A DNA stretch of 64,000 nucleotides. Origin: Pelobium manganitolerans (GTDB taxonomy: Bacteria; Bacteroidota; Bacteroidia; Sphingobacteriales; Sphingobacteriaceae). Each line of letters starts with the position of its first letter. The first letter of the stretch is position 1. The position numbers and the translations under genes were made by a program. Under the pieces are notes generated by a model. The model saw only the letters and a list, made by a program, of their open reading frames with translations. It ran no database searches and had not been told where the DNA came from. Shown here one piece after another: positions 25,015-33,809 of this stretch. Location of the stretch: the NCBI RefSeq assembly GCF_003609575.1, contig NZ_MBTA01000025.1, positions 1 to 64,000 of the forward strand. The letters run 5' to 3'.

Positions 25015-25045
25015 AAAGGCCGCGAAATTCATCGCGGCCTTTGTT
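25015..25045. terminator. Bidirectional terminator between the copper cassette and the OmpA gene
   Basis: GGCCGCGA (25018-25025) and TCGCGGCC (25032-25039) form a perfect stem around a 6-nt loop, extended by A-T pairs to 11 bp with T-rich flanks on both strands. It ends the copper cassette on the plus strand and the OmpA operon on the minus strand. Confidence 0.85.
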
Positions 25046-25065
25046 GGGTTAATCTAATCTATGTA

Positions 25066-27096
25066 TTATTGTTGTGTGCCACTAATTAATGGGAAAATCG
25101 GGTTTAAGCTGTAGCCGGGCACATAAGAAATCACCGGTTCTACTTTTACCACCTTAAACTCTGTCCGCCGGTTTAGCTGGTGCTCAGCCTCCGTGCATTT
25201 CACGCCATCTTTACACTGGTTTAATAGTTGCGTTTCGCCGTAGCCGTTAGCGCTTAAGCGTTCTTTATCCGCACCTCTTTTTAACAAATAGTTCTCGGCA
25301 GACAAGGCGCGTTTTTTAGACAGGGCCATATTATAAGCTGCTTTTCCGCGCGCATCTGTATGCGAACGCAACTCGATATTTACGTTAGGCGTATTTTTCA
25401 TAAAGTTGAGCACCTTTTGCAATTCCGGCTCGGCATCTTTACGGATATTGTACTTGTCAAAATCGTAATAAATATTGTTTAACCGTACCAAGTAAGCCTC
25501 TTCGCCTTTTTCTACCTCAAACTTCACATTATATACCGTTGATGAGGTAGCGCCTTTTGTGGTAATTTCACCTTGCTGGCGGTTAAAATATTTATCTAAA
25601 TCGCCACGCACTAAGTAATCTGTTTCTGGCGCTAAATCAAACCTGAAATTCCCTTCTTCATCGGATAATAAGCTTTTTTCTTCACCCGTACTTTTATTTA
25701 CCAGAAACACACGTATGCCTTCTAAAGGAGCGCCATCTTCTTTTTGCACTACTTGTCCGTTAACGGCAAAGAATTTTTGTTTCGGACGTTCGTTAAACTG
25801 ATAAATATCATCCATTCCTTTCCCGCCCGGACGGTTTGAAGAGAAAAATCCCGTTAGGTTATCGTCAAAATAATAGATACCGAAATCGTCTTTTGCCGAG
25901 TTGATGGGTGCTCTTAGATTTTCCGGTTCGCTCCAATTGTCTTTTGCGCCGTTTGCCGAAAAAATATCCAGTCCGCCAATGGTGATATGTCCGCGCGAAG
26001 AGAAAAACAGCTTGCCGTCTTTACGTACGGTCGGAAAAACCTCATCGTATCTGGTGTTTATAGCCGGTCCGCAGTTTTTAGGCTTGGACCATCCCGAACC
26101 TTGTTTTTCGCAATAAAACAAATCCATCCCACCTAAAGTTCCCGGCATATCCGAAGCAAAATAAAGGGTGTTTCCGTCTGGGCTTAAAGCCGGATGTTGT
26201 ACAGAATAATCAAAAGGTTTGTTATAAGCGAATGATTGTGCCTGCGACCATACACCGTTTTGTTTGGTGGCGTAAAAAATTGCTTTCTTAAACACCACGT
26301 CCTTAGTTTTTGACGGTTTTTCATCAACGGTGGTTACACCTGCCTTTGTAAAAAACAAGGTGTTTCCATCGGCACTTAAAGTGGCTGGTCCTGCATGGTA
26401 ATTATCGTTTATTTGCTCTGGCATCAGCGTAAGCTTCATGTTGCCGTTAAATACACCGCTATCGGCAGGTTCTGCTTGGTAAAGCTTTAGGTACGGATTA
26501 CCCGTCCAGCCATAAATTTTAGGAGATTTTTTTTCGGTAATGGGTTTTAAAAACTCCCTATCTGATACAAAAATGAAACCTTTCCCGTAAGGGATAGGCG
26601 AAAAATCCGAGTTTTTGGTGTTAAAACCAGCTTCGTTGGTTACTTCGATATCTGTATTCGGGTTATCTAGCCAGATACGCGCAGCATCGCAACTGTTCGC
26701 TAGTTTTACGGCCTCATCGCTTTGCGCAGGTACACGCTCGGCATATATCAGGTAATTGCGTTTGGCTTGCTCAAACTTTTCGTTTTCTTTTAGCGCATCC
26801 GCATAGTAAATGTAGTTGATTGGGTTAAAGCCAGGGAAAGTTAACACAGTGGCATAAGCTTTCTCTGCCATGATGGAGTTGTTGGTGAAACGATAGCAAT
26901 TAGCCAACTTTTCGGCTACTTCTAAAGTTGGGTTTTTCTCCATCACACGCTCATAAATCTCAATGGCGTATTTATAATCGTATTTTTCGTAGTATTTGTT
27001 TGCCTTTCCTAAATCATCAGAAAACAAGGCAAATGGCACCAAGTAAATGATTAAGCCCGAAAAAAACAGAATAATTAAAAGCCTTTTTATCTTCAT
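25066..27096 (-). CDS. OmpA-family protein with TPR, PD40 and peptidoglycan-binding domains
   Basis: A 676-residue envelope protein: N-terminal hydrophobic segment (MKIKRLLIILFFSGLIIYLVPF), TPR-like helices to about residue 150, PD40/WD40-like repeats (LSPDGNTLYFASDMPG, VRKDGKLFFSSRGH), a carboxypeptidase-regulatory-like domain (NGQVVQKEDGAPLEG) and C-terminal OmpA domain (LNNIYYDFDKYNIRKDAE, ELRSHTDARGKAAYN, LNRRTEF). The SHTDARG and NRRTEF residues are those that bind diaminopimelate. The layout resembles PorE/SprE-associated T9SS envelope proteins. The start at 27096 is preferred to 27147, which would overlap the upstream gene. It lies 4 bp after porP/sprF. Confidence 0.88.
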   Translation of the reverse strand: MKIKRLLIILFFSGLIIYLVPFALFSDDLGKANKYYEKYDYKYAIEIYERVMEKNPTLEVAEKLANCYRFTNNSIMAEKAYATVLTFPGFNPINYIYYADALKENEKFEQAKRNYLIYAERVPAQSDEAVKLANSCDAARIWLDNPNTDIEVTNEAGFNTKNSDFSPIPYGKGFIFVSDREFLKPITEKKSPKIYGWTGNPYLKLYQAEPADSGVFNGNMKLTLMPEQINDNYHAGPATLSADGNTLFFTKAGVTTVDEKPSKTKDVVFKKAIFYATKQNGVWSQAQSFAYNKPFDYSVQHPALSPDGNTLYFASDMPGTLGGMDLFYCEKQGSGWSKPKNCGPAINTRYDEVFPTVRKDGKLFFSSRGHITIGGLDIFSANGAKDNWSEPENLRAPINSAKDDFGIYYFDDNLTGFFSSNRPGGKGMDDIYQFNERPKQKFFAVNGQVVQKEDGAPLEGIRVFLVNKSTGEEKSLLSDEEGNFRFDLAPETDYLVRGDLDKYFNRQQGEITTKGATSSTVYNVKFEVEKGEEAYLVRLNNIYYDFDKYNIRKDAEPELQKVLNFMKNTPNVNIELRSHTDARGKAAYNMALSKKRALSAENYLLKRGADKERLSANGYGETQLLNQCKDGVKCTEAEHQLNRRTEFKVVKVEPVISYVPGYSLNPIFPLISGTQQ

Positions 27097-27100
27097 TGCC

Positions 27101-28084
27101 TTAGAAATAACGTGGTGATAAAATGCTGTACTCTTTGCGCTGGCCAAAAGTGTAGCCTATTGAAATCTCGTGCGAACCATTATCAAAACCTCTAAGCCCC
27201 GAAACCGAATAATCGTACGCATAGCCAATCCTGAGAGATTTGCCCGCGTAAATTTCTGCCATGCCAACTATTGCATCACCCGCTTTCACATTGCCCTGGG
27301 CAACGTTTTTCTTCCATAAGTTTAAAGATGTGCGGTATGAGACGCCCAACCAAACTTTCTCTCCTAACAAGAAAAAATTATTAATATCCAAATTGCTGGG
27401 CCCTTTGGTGTCTTCTTTCAGCAAAAACGAAGGTTTAAACTTCAAAAAATCATTTACATCTACCAAATAACCGGCTGTTAAAAAGAAATGTTGCCCCTGT
27501 TTTATCACCAGGTTTTTGGCAGCGGTGCTATAATTTACCGCCCCCGTTAAAAGATTGGTAGCAGAAAAGCCCGCATAAAACTTTTGGGTACTGTAATGGA
27601 TGCCAACACGTGCATCTGGCACTATAAAGGATAATTTACCGCCCGCAAAGTTACCGTCTGATGGATCATCGAAATGCGCATCGCCGTTATCTAAAACGAA
27701 TTGCCCCATACCTAAACCTAAACCAAAGGCTAGGGTGCCTGTTTCAGATACTTTTAACTTATAAGCGTAGTTGAGGTATGCGTTTGACTGGCGCTGCAAG
27801 CCTATTTTATCATTAACAATGCTTAGTGCCAAGCCCACTTTATCACTCGCAAAACTACCGTCCAGCACCAAAGACTGCGTTTGCGGGGCGCCATCTACAC
27901 CCACCCACTGGCTACGGTGCAAGGCACTTAAATTCAAAGTACTTTTATAGCCCGCGTAGGCCGGGTTAATTACCAATGAATTAAACATGTACTGGCTATA
28001 CTGCGCATCTTGTTGCGCCACAGCATAAAAAGTACTCGCCAATAAAGCAAGGCATAATATTGCGCTTTTCTTTATTTTAATCAT
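27101..28084 (-). CDS. PorP/SprF-family type IX secretion membrane protein
   Basis: A 327-residue outer-membrane beta-barrel with signal peptide (LLASTFYAVAQQ) and the family start QDAQYSQYMFNSLVINPAYAG, followed by LNLSALHRSQWVGVDGAPQTQ. PorP/SprF proteins anchor or assist export of a partner carrying a type-B T9SS sorting domain; the gene immediately upstream encodes one, overlapping by 8 bp (ATGATTAA). A dedicated export/anchoring pair is therefore inferred. Confidence 0.93.
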   Translation of the reverse strand: MIKIKKSAILCLALLASTFYAVAQQDAQYSQYMFNSLVINPAYAGYKSTLNLSALHRSQWVGVDGAPQTQSLVLDGSFASDKVGLALSIVNDKIGLQRQSNAYLNYAYKLKVSETGTLAFGLGLGMGQFVLDNGDAHFDDPSDGNFAGGKLSFIVPDARVGIHYSTQKFYAGFSATNLLTGAVNYSTAAKNLVIKQGQHFFLTAGYLVDVNDFLKFKPSFLLKEDTKGPSNLDINNFFLLGEKVWLGVSYRTSLNLWKKNVAQGNVKAGDAIVGMAEIYAGKSLRIGYAYDYSVSGLRGFDNGSHEISIGYTFGQRKEYSILSPRYF

Positions 28085-29285
28085 TGCGTAGCAAGGTTAT
28101 GAAGCCCTTATAAACCTTAGCTTCGTTATTAATAGTAACTTTTAACAAATAAAAATAGGTGCCTTTACTTAAACCCTTGCCGTCCCAGGCATTTGCATTA
28201 TTATAAGCTTTAGCGCGATACACCTCGCTGCCCCAACGGTTTAAGATGGTGAGTTCGTTATCCGGAAAAAGGTCAATATTTTTAATTAGCCAAGTGTCGT
28301 TTTTACCGTCACCATCTGGCGAAAAACTGTTGAAAATAGTAATGGGGTCGTTAGTTGGCGTAATAAACGACATCGTTAAAGGCAGCTTGCTTGCAGGCTT
28401 TAAAGCTGTGTAAGTAATCAGCTTATAGTCGGGTTGCGATGCCCCAGACGGTCTAACATTAGACACGCCGGCCTTTTCCCACAGTCCAAAATTTATCCAG
28501 TTCACCAGCTGGTTAAAATCACCGTCTGTGTTTTTATCAAAAGCAAATTGATACTCCAGCTGGCTTGTACCGTTTTTTTGATCGGCCAAGTAAAAATAGT
28601 GCGAATTAACTTCGTTTACATCAAAACGTTTTAATGCTCTATCATAACCTTCGGCGCTGGGATCTTTGTTCACAAAGCTTAAACCGATGGTATTGTCCAA
28701 ATTATCTTTTGCTTGTACAGTCACCGGACGATAAATAAACGTACCTGTGATTTTTGAGCCTAGTGGGAAAATATAATCATCGGCGGTGTTGGTGTGGCGA
28801 TAAAAATAGCCTTTTGCATCACTGCTGATGAAACCTGTGCTGTAGCTTAATGCGTTGGTTGCGGTTGCCAACAGTTCTAAATTTTTATCCTCAATGGCAA
28901 GCTCCCGATCTTTTAAATCCAGAGTGGCGCGTACATCTGCATTTGCGCCTAGCTTTTTTATCCCCGTGCCCGCTAAAATCAAATTAGGGAAAATCGTTTT
29001 TGCCGAGCCTGTTATGATTTGATCGGCACCGTTTAAGCTAACCTTACCGGTAGAAGCTAACTGAAAAGCCCCTGCCGCATCGTTGTTTGCCCAGTTGCCG
29101 CTTAGGTTTAAATCGCCAAACAGCAAAATACTGCCACTGATATTTATAAAATCGGTATTGATGTTTAAAGCAACTCCGTTTTGCACGCTAATTACACTGC
29201 CGTTATTAACAAATTGCGCACGAGCGGGCGCCGTTGCCCAACAAAGCAAAGCACATAAGAGAAGTATGTTTCGTACCAAGCCCAT
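28077..29285 (-). CDS. Secreted surface protein with type-B T9SS C-terminal domain
   Basis: A 402-residue protein with a signal peptide (MGLVRNILLLCALLCWATAPARAQ), a beta-rich repetitive body, and a C-terminal gliding-motility-associated (type B) sorting domain: FSPDGDGKNDTWLIKNI, LTILNRWGSEVYRAK, WDGKGLSKGTYFYLLKV and GFITLLRND at the end. Type IX secretion would remove this domain and attach the body to the surface. It overlaps the porP/sprF start, so both are translated together. Start chosen at the ATG at 29285 over TTG at 29291. It is small for an SprB-type adhesin. Confidence 0.9.
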   Translation of the reverse strand: MGLVRNILLLCALLCWATAPARAQFVNNGSVISVQNGVALNINTDFINISGSILLFGDLNLSGNWANNDAAGAFQLASTGKVSLNGADQIITGSAKTIFPNLILAGTGIKKLGANADVRATLDLKDRELAIEDKNLELLATATNALSYSTGFISSDAKGYFYRHTNTADDYIFPLGSKITGTFIYRPVTVQAKDNLDNTIGLSFVNKDPSAEGYDRALKRFDVNEVNSHYFYLADQKNGTSQLEYQFAFDKNTDGDFNQLVNWINFGLWEKAGVSNVRPSGASQPDYKLITYTALKPASKLPLTMSFITPTNDPITIFNSFSPDGDGKNDTWLIKNIDLFPDNELTILNRWGSEVYRAKAYNNANAWDGKGLSKGTYFYLLKVTINNEAKVYKGFITLLRND

Positions 29286-29294
29286 TAACAATAA

Positions 29295-30011
29295 TTAAAA
29301 TATAGCTAGTTGAAAGTTTCCGCTTATAGAGATTGGCGCCGCGGTACTGTTGTAAAATTTCACTGATACCTCGTTAGCGCCACTTACCCATGCGTGTGAA
29401 ATAACCAATCCGTTAGGCAAATCGAATGCGGGCGAACATAACACCGCGTTGCTACTACCAACGCCCGGAAACGTAAAACTTTGCGTTGAAAAACCATTAG
29501 CGGCAACCGTTGCTCCGCTTACGGCTACTTGTTTTTTATTGTTTTTATTAAAATTAAAACGGTTCCATACCAAAACCAGAGGGTTTAAAGAATCGTAATT
29601 GCGCTGGTAAATGTCACCGCTTGCCTCATCCAAATACAAATCATTTACCTTACCCATATTGGCCGGCACACCTTGCCCTGTAAACCAGGTTAAGCCCTCG
29701 CCCACCTCGGCCCATTTTGCGCCGTCCCAATAATTAAATTTTGAAGCATCGCTATTATAAATTAACAGGCCGTTAGCCGGCGATGCAATCGCATTACGCT
29801 GCGCAACGGTTAAGCGCGGCACTAACACCCCTTTTGAAGTAGAAACCACATCCAAGGCTGCCGAAGCATTTGGAGTAGCCGTGCCAATACCTACCGAACC
29901 CTGAGCGTGAGCGGATAGGGCATAGGCCACAACTAAAAACAATACAAGGGGCAAAACACGGATAAAGCTGGACTTATCTTGAAAAAAAACGTACAGTAAA
30001 GATTTTTTCAT
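29295..30011 (-). CDS. Secreted protein with tail-fibre-like repeat region
   Basis: A 238-residue protein with a long N-terminal region and hydrophobic segment ending SAHAQ, then the sequence SVGIGTATPNASAALDVVST and GVLVPRLTVAQRNAIASPANG, which recurs in Bacteroidota surface proteins resembling phage tail fibres. A DGAKWAEVGEG motif and a beta-rich C-terminal domain (ISGNFQLAIF) follow. It is the first gene of the four-gene T9SS-linked unit and 9 bp upstream of the type-B protein. It probably contributes to the cell surface; function is otherwise unknown. Confidence 0.75.
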   Translation of the reverse strand: MKKSLLYVFFQDKSSFIRVLPLVLFLVVAYALSAHAQGSVGIGTATPNASAALDVVSTSKGVLVPRLTVAQRNAIASPANGLLIYNSDASKFNYWDGAKWAEVGEGLTWFTGQGVPANMGKVNDLYLDEASGDIYQRNYDSLNPLVLVWNRFNFNKNNKKQVAVSGATVAANGFSTQSFTFPGVGSSNAVLCSPAFDLPNGLVISHAWVSGANEVSVKFYNSTAAPISISGNFQLAIF

Positions 30012-30216
30012 ACTCTCAAAAAGTTATCAACGTTACGTTATAAACATTGCGAATACTGTTAAACGTAGGTTTCTGATTGTTAAACAAAGATTATTTATAA
30101 AAAACTATTCAAAACAAAAAGTTTTCCACAGCATGTTGTTAACATCATCAATCAAATAAACAGTTACCGCTTTCGAGTATTTTATTTACTTTAGCCGGAT
30201 TATTACAAAACAGCAT

Positions 30217-31062
30217 ATGACACTAGATAATGACGATTTGAAACGCATGGCCTCTCAGGTAAGAAGAGACATCGTACGCATGGTTTACGAATGCCAATCT
30301 GGCCACCCCGGAGGTTCTTTAGGTTGTACCGATTACCTTGTTGCCTTATACTTTAACATTATGAAACACGATCCGTCTTTCAACATGGACGGTATCGGAG
30401 AAGATCTTTTCTTCTTATCCAACGGCCACATTTCGCCTGTTTTTTACAGCGTATTGGCACGCTCGGGATATTTTGATAAATCGGAGTTGAAAACTTTCAG
30501 AAAATTAAACTCCAGGTTGCAAGGCCACCCTACTACACATGAAGGTTTACCGGGCGTGCGTGTAGCTTCGGGTTCGCTTGGCCAGGGCATGTCTGTTGCC
30601 ATTGGCGCTGCGCTTGCTAAAAAATTAAATAACGACGACCGCTTAGTTTTTACTTTACACGGCGACGGCGAATTGCAAGAAGGACAGAATTGGGAAGCTG
30701 CAATGTTTGCTCCGTTTAACAAAGTTGATAACTTAATCTGCGCAATCGATGTCAACGGACAACAGATAGACGGCCCTACCGATAAAGTTTTAGGTCTGTT
30801 AGATTTGCACCAGAAGTTTTCTGCTTTCGGATGGGAAGTAATGCACATGGACGGCAATGAAATGGACGAAGTTTTACGCGTTATCGAGCTAGCGAAAACT
30901 AAAACCGGCCAAGGCAAACCAATTGTTATTTTGATGAAAACAGAAATGGGCAAAGGTGTTGATTTTATGGAAGGTTCTCATAAATGGCACGGTGTTGCGC
31001 CAAACAAAGAACAACTTGATGCTGCTTTAGCGCAGTTAGAAGAAACTTACGGCGATTACTAA
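30217..31062 (+). CDS. Transketolase, N-terminal subunit
   Basis: The thiamine-diphosphate-binding half (281 residues) of a split transketolase of the pentose phosphate pathway. It has SGHPGGSLGCTDYLVALYF, SNGHISPVFYSVLA, RVASGSLGQGMSVAIGAALA and HGDGELQEGQNWEAA (ThDP/Mg GDG site). The companion subunit is 66 bp downstream. Split transketolases occur in several phyla including Bacteroidota. TACTTTAG (30186-30197 region) is a one-mismatch -7 box. Confidence 0.94.
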   Translation: MTLDNDDLKRMASQVRRDIVRMVYECQSGHPGGSLGCTDYLVALYFNIMKHDPSFNMDGIGEDLFFLSNGHISPVFYSVLARSGYFDKSELKTFRKLNSRLQGHPTTHEGLPGVRVASGSLGQGMSVAIGAALAKKLNNDDRLVFTLHGDGELQEGQNWEAAMFAPFNKVDNLICAIDVNGQQIDGPTDKVLGLLDLHQKFSAFGWEVMHMDGNEMDEVLRVIELAKTKTGQGKPIVILMKTEMGKGVDFMEGSHKWHGVAPNKEQLDAALAQLEETYGDY

Positions 31063-31128
31063 GCGTTACAACCTTAAAATAATCAAATGTGTTGCACCAG
31101 GCAACAATCAACATAAAATATTACAGTA

Positions 31129-32082
31129 GTGAAAAAATACACATATACAGAAAAAAAAGATACCCGCTCTGGTTTTGGAGCAGGACTTTTAGAAGCAGGT
31201 AAAAAGAACGACCAGGTTGTGGCATTATGTGCTGATTTGGTGGGCTCTTTAAAAATGCAAGACTTCATCAACGCTTTTCCTGAAAGATTTATACAAGTAG
31301 GTATTGCAGAAGCAAACATGATTGGTATGGCCGCCGGTTTAACCATTGGTGGTAAAATTCCGTTCACCGGTACTTTCGCAAACTTTTCTACCGGCCGTGT
31401 TTACGATCAAATTCGCCAGTCGGTGGCCTATTCTGATAAAAACGTGAAAATTTGCGCATCGCACGCAGGTTTAACTTTAGGTGAAGATGGCGCAACACAC
31501 CAAATTTTAGAAGATATTGGTATGATGAAGATGTTACCGGGGATGACGGTAATTAATCCTTGCGATTATAACCAAACCAAGGCAGCAACTATGGCCATTG
31601 CCGAACACGAAGGTCCGGTATACCTACGTTTTGGCCGCCCAGTAGTGCCTATTTTCACAGATCCTGATCAAAAATTTGAGATAGGAAAAGCTTGGATGGT
31701 AAACGAAGGTGCAGATGTAAGTATTTTTGCTACCGGCCACTTGGTTTGGGAAGCTATTTTAGCAGGCGAAAAACTTGCCGAAGAAGGTATCGATGCAGAA
31801 ATCATCAACATCCACACCATTAAACCTTTGGATGAAGAAGCAGTATTAAAATCTGCAAAGAAAACCGGATGCGTAGTAACTTGCGAAGAGCACAACCGTT
31901 ACGGTGGTTTGGGCGAAAGCATCGCACAGTTGCTATCTACCCACCAACCAACACCAATGGAGTTTGTTGCGGTTAACGATACCTTCGGCGAAAGCGGCAC
32001 GCCAGCAGAGCTGATGAAAAAGTACGGTTTAGACAGCAGCAACATTATCGATGCCGTTAAAAAAGTGATGAAAAGAAAATAA
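31129..32082 (+). CDS. Transketolase, C-terminal subunit
   Basis: The pyrimidine-binding and C-terminal half (317 residues) of split transketolase: GAGLLEAGKKNDQVVALCADLV, VGIAEANMIGMAAGL (catalytic Glu in GIAEAN), CASHAGLTLGEDGATHQ and VTCEEHNRYGGLGESIAQL. It starts with GTG at 31129. It forms the active enzyme with the upstream subunit, and a strong terminator follows. Confidence 0.94.
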   Translation: MKKYTYTEKKDTRSGFGAGLLEAGKKNDQVVALCADLVGSLKMQDFINAFPERFIQVGIAEANMIGMAAGLTIGGKIPFTGTFANFSTGRVYDQIRQSVAYSDKNVKICASHAGLTLGEDGATHQILEDIGMMKMLPGMTVINPCDYNQTKAATMAIAEHEGPVYLRFGRPVVPIFTDPDQKFEIGKAWMVNEGADVSIFATGHLVWEAILAGEKLAEEGIDAEIINIHTIKPLDEEAVLKSAKKTGCVVTCEEHNRYGGLGESIAQLLSTHQPTPMEFVAVNDTFGESGTPAELMKKYGLDSSNIIDAVKKVMKRK

Positions 32083-32108
32083 TTTCATTTCGAAAAAAAC
32101 ATAAATTT

Positions 32109-32142
32109 ATAAGCCGAAGCAAACACTTCGGCTTATTTTTTT
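32109..32142 (+). terminator. Terminator after the split transketolase genes
   Basis: An 11-bp stem ATAAGCCGAAG (32109-32119) / CTTCGGCTTAT (32126-32136) with loop CAAACA is followed by a T-run (to 32142). It sits 10 bp before the start of the sigma factor gene, which therefore needs its own promoter or read-through. Confidence 0.9.
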
Positions 32143-32152
32143 AAACCAATTT

Positions 32153-32704
32153 ATGCAACAGGTAGAAGATTCTGATATCCTCAAAAAATTTGAAGATGAG
32201 CAAACACGCAACGAAGCCTTCTCTCTGTTACTCAAAAAATACCAGCAAAAAGTATATTGGCACATACGCCGGATGGTGCTTAACCATGACGATGCGGACG
32301 ACCTTACCCAAGACGTTTTTATAAAGGTTTGGCGAAATCTTTCGTCTTTCAGGCAAGATTCGCAGCTTTATACATGGTTGTACCGTATTGCCAGCAATGA
32401 GTGCATCACCTTTTTAAACAAGAAAAAAGCAAAGCAACAGGTTTCTTTAGATGATTTATCAGAACAGCTGACTTCCAACTTAAATGAAGAAAACTATTTC
32501 AGCGGCGATGCCATCCAAAAGAAATTGCAGCAGGCTTTACTTACCCTCCCAGAAAAACAGAAATTGGTTTTTAACATGAAATATTACGACGACATGAAGT
32601 TTCAAGAGATATCCGATGTATTAGGGACCAGCGTGGGCGCTTTAAAAGCATCGTACCATTTGGCTGTAAAAAAAATAGAGCAATTTCTGCTTTCTAACGA
32701 TTAG
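32153..32704 (+). CDS. ECF-type RNA polymerase sigma factor
   Basis: A 183-residue sigma-70 family protein with region 2 (LLLKKYQQKVYWHIRRMV, DADDLTQDVFIKVWRNL, TWLYRIASNECITFLNKKK) and region 4 (ALLTLPEKQKLVFNMKYYDD, FQEISDVLGTSVGALKASYH). It likely drives a stress or envelope regulon. The next gene has one membrane segment and fits an anti-sigma factor; the third is a Spy-like periplasmic protein. No FecR-type sensor is present, so it is not the iron-transport branch. Confidence 0.92.
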   Translation: MQQVEDSDILKKFEDEQTRNEAFSLLLKKYQQKVYWHIRRMVLNHDDADDLTQDVFIKVWRNLSSFRQDSQLYTWLYRIASNECITFLNKKKAKQQVSLDDLSEQLTSNLNEENYFSGDAIQKKLQQALLTLPEKQKLVFNMKYYDDMKFQEISDVLGTSVGALKASYHLAVKKIEQFLLSND

Positions 32705-32742
32705 AAATTAAACCTTTTGCCATAAAATCAATCAATAAAAAC

Positions 32743-33324
32743 ATGAGCAACAGAGTAGAAGACAGGTACTTGGCGGAGGAAGCACCTTTGTTGGCGGGCA
32801 TTCCGAAACATCAAGTTTTTACTACGCCCGAAGGTTATTTCGAGAATTTAGAAAGCCAAATAAACCGCAATGTGTTATTGGAAAGTTTGCGCGGGCAAAC
32901 ACCTTTTGAGCTTCCGGAAGCTTATTTTTCGCAACTGGAGGCACAGCTTGTTGCACGCACCAAATTGGAAACAACGCTATCAGGAACAAACGAAGGTTTT
33001 TCTGTTCCACCAGCCTACTTTGTCACTGCACAAAACCGCATCCTACAAAAAACAACCGGACTGCAAGACGCCAAAATCCGTAGATTTAATTTTGCCAAAT
33101 ATGCGGCGGCAGCCTGTATCTTGCTCACTACCTTTGCTGGCGGATATTTTAATGTAGCGCGCAATACTTCGGTAACTTATCAGCTGTCTAAAGTGCCTGC
33201 TAAAGAAATAGAACGCTATTTAACACAACATCCTGAAAACAACGACGTGCCTATGTTATTGGAAAACATCGACGAAGATTTCGACTTTGATTTTACCACA
33301 CCAGAAGTTGAAACCCTCAATTAA
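32743..33324 (+). CDS. Putative anti-sigma membrane protein with three F-x2-P-x2-Y-F repeats
   Basis: A 193-residue protein with three copies of a motif F-x2-P-x2-Y-F-x2-(L)-E-x-Q-(I/L): F26-I40, F55-L69 and F86-I100, the third more diverged. A single hydrophobic stretch (YAAAACILLTTFAGGYF, near residue 130) would span the membrane, leaving the repeats cytoplasmic and an acidic tail (NIDEDFDFDFTTPEVETLN) outside. Its position 38 bp after the sigma factor suggests it holds that factor inactive; there is no recognisable zinc anti-sigma motif. The repeats may be short linear binding sites. Confidence 0.7.
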   Translation: MSNRVEDRYLAEEAPLLAGIPKHQVFTTPEGYFENLESQINRNVLLESLRGQTPFELPEAYFSQLEAQLVARTKLETTLSGTNEGFSVPPAYFVTAQNRILQKTTGLQDAKIRRFNFAKYAAAACILLTTFAGGYFNVARNTSVTYQLSKVPAKEIERYLTQHPENNDVPMLLENIDEDFDFDFTTPEVETLN

Positions 33325-33328
33325 TTTG

Positions 33329-33763
33329 ATGATGAAAATTTTGTTAAACATCCTGATAGTCTGCGTTTTTAGCTTTGGACAAGTTTTGGAAGCTTCGGCA
33401 CAAAAAGCACCCAAAAAAAACAAGCAGATTGAAGCCGTTAAAATGGGCTTTATTGCTGGCAGATTGCAATTGAGCGCCGACGAAGCTAAAGCTTTTTGGC
33501 CCGTTTATACGCAGTACCAAACCGAGTACAACCAGCTATTAGTAGAAAAGCGAAAAAATCGTGCGGCAAACATCAACAATGCAGAAAAAGCGGTGGACGA
33601 TGATTTTTATTACGATACCAAACTGCTAGAGTTGAAAAAAAGCTACCGTAATAACTTTAGAAAAATTTTACCGGCAGAAAAACTAAAAAAACTGTACCAA
33701 GCCGAACGCGATTTTAGGGAGGAATTGATTAAACAGCTAAAGAACAGAAAAAACGCAAATTAA
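33329..33763 (+). CDS. Spy/CpxP-like periplasmic helical protein
   Basis: A 144-residue protein with signal peptide (MMKILLNILIVCVFSFGQVLEASAQ) and a charged helical body with the LTxxQ-like pattern: VKMGFIAGRLQLSADEAKAF and WPVYTQYQTEYNQLL. Similar proteins follow sigma/anti-sigma pairs in Bacteroidota and are thought to sense or chaperone envelope stress. The ATG at 33329 follows the upstream stop by 4 bp. A metal- or zinc-resistance type role is also possible. Confidence 0.75.
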   Translation: MMKILLNILIVCVFSFGQVLEASAQKAPKKNKQIEAVKMGFIAGRLQLSADEAKAFWPVYTQYQTEYNQLLVEKRKNRAANINNAEKAVDDDFYYDTKLLELKKSYRNNFRKILPAEKLKKLYQAERDFREELIKQLKNRKNAN

Positions 33764-33797
33764 ATGGCGCGCAACATCAGCGGCGTTGCAAATGACT

Positions 33798-33805
33798 TAT
33801 CTTTG
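33798..33805 (+). promoter_or_regulatory. Aminotransferase -7 box (TATCTTTG)
   Basis: An exact TAnnTTTG match followed by CGCC and ATG (33810). With normal spacing, transcription would start at the A of this ATG, so the message would be leaderless. It also argues against an ATG at 33786. Confidence 0.6.
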
Positions 33806-33809
33806 CGCC

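Noticed and set aside
30444-30953. 169-residue antisense frame in the transketolase gene
   Set aside because: Shadow frame without start context or recognisable motifs.
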